Shown here: positions 35,136-35,331 of the stretch, in pieces
Position numbering within the stretch: the stretch's first letter is position 1
Layout: every line of letters starts with the position of its first letter
The notes under the pieces: model-generated
The model's database searches: none
What the model was told of the DNA's origin: nothing
The model's input: the letters and a program-made list of their open reading frames with translations, nothing else
Assembly: GCA_944332525.1 (NCBI GenBank)
Contig: CALVKD010000047.1
Location: 1-35,331 of the forward strand
Length of the DNA stretch: 35,331 bases
From: an uncultured Bacilli bacterium
GTDB lineage: Bacteria; Bacillota_I; Bacilli_A; RFN20; CAG-449
Reading direction: 5' to 3'
Translations under genes and position numbers: made by a program

Positions 35136-35331
35136 TTACCTCTTTCCATTAATTATAAAAGAATTGCCGTCATGCGCCTCAATAAGTTTAATTGCTGAAG
35201 GATCTGTATATGTAGAAAGCAAATATGTATGATAGATTGATAGTACTTTATCCTGAAAATTTGGATCAAGTTCTAATTTTTTCACATTAAGACCTATTTT
35301 TTTGCATTTTTCATAATCAAAATGGCGGTCA
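35136..35331 (-). CDS. SDH-family Clp-fold serine proteinase, C-terminal fragment (runs off window)
   Basis: The last 64 residues are visible, from D-R-H-F-D-Y-E-K-C-K-K-I-G-L-N-V, through L-D-P-N-F-Q-D-K-V-L-S-I-Y-H-T-Y, to A-I-K-L-I-E-A-H-D-G-N-S-F-I-I-N-G-K-R. The pattern of G-L-x-V, then D-x-x-x-Q-x-x-V-L-S-x-[YH]-H, then A-x-K-[IL]-I-E-x-H-x-G matches the C-terminus of the serine dehydrogenase proteinase (SDH_sah/SppA-like Clp-fold) family. The catalytic Ser and Lys would lie to the right of the window and cannot be checked. It is co-transcribed with the 62-residue gene after it. Confidence 0.65.
   Translation of the reverse strand, partial: DRHFDYEKCKKIGLNVKKLELDPNFQDKVLSIYHTYLLSTYTDPSAIKLIEAHDGNSFIINGKR

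Overview
The window comes from a low-GC (about one third GC by eye), Gram-positive-type bacterium that uses the standard bacterial code. TGA is a stop here: feoA ends in TGA inside an ATGA overlap with feoB. Many lipoproteins carry a lipobox of the LAACGG type followed by a Ser/Thr-rich linker. Together with AT-rich spacers, this suggests an uncultured gut or rumen Bacilli/Mycoplasmatota-like lineage (RF39, Acholeplasmatales or Erysipelotrichales-like). That placement is inference; there is no rRNA or marker gene to confirm it. No tRNA, rRNA or CRISPR array was seen.

Layout, left to right. 1-126: the left end of an IS3-family element with the first codons of its OrfA, abutting the end of a feoA-feoB-Cys-rich small protein operon (134-2525, minus). 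That operon is headed by a clean palindrome that looks like a metal-repressor operator. 2613-5404 (minus): a type-B carboxylesterase followed by a membrane protein with a helix-turn-helix-like N-terminus. 5561-13342 (plus): a promoter, four lipoprotein genes in one operon, and a bidirectional terminator. 13349-16126 (minus): an MgtA-type P-type ATPase. 16228-17142: an EamA/DMT permease broken by three single-base homopolymer contractions. 17320-21742 (plus): a second lipoprotein operon of two genes, ending in a terminator that resembles the first operon's. 21867-22421 (minus): an isochorismatase/nicotinamidase-like hydrolase. 22522-26434 (minus): two overlapping genes for fused ATPase-permease (MacB-like) ABC half-transporters, one lacking the H-loop histidine. 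26699-27625 (minus): a transglutaminase-like protein. 27626-28414: the only long gene-poor stretch. 28463-31166 (minus): two tandem CNNM/CorC-family proteins and a small two-helix membrane protein. 31290-32975 (plus): a CPA1 K+/H+ antiporter with two RCK_C-like modules and an apparently leaderless start. 32979-33950 (minus): another lipoprotein. 34045-34819: a frameshifted GNAT acetyltransferase and the C-terminal stump of an AlbA/HATPase_c_4 type regulator. 34940-35331: a small hypothetical gene behind the C-terminus of an SDH-family Clp-fold serine proteinase that runs off the window.

Two functional themes emerge. One is divalent and monovalent cation handling: Feo iron uptake, MgtA magnesium import, the CNNM/CorC pair, and the K+/H+ antiporter. 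The other is the cell surface: seven lipoproteins, several with bacterial Ig-like, InlB-like or lectin-like folds, and a MacB-like exporter or signalling pair. The lipoprotein operons are the most lineage-specific part, with long beta-rich ectodomains of no recognised enzymatic function. The right edge and the EamA locus show gene decay.
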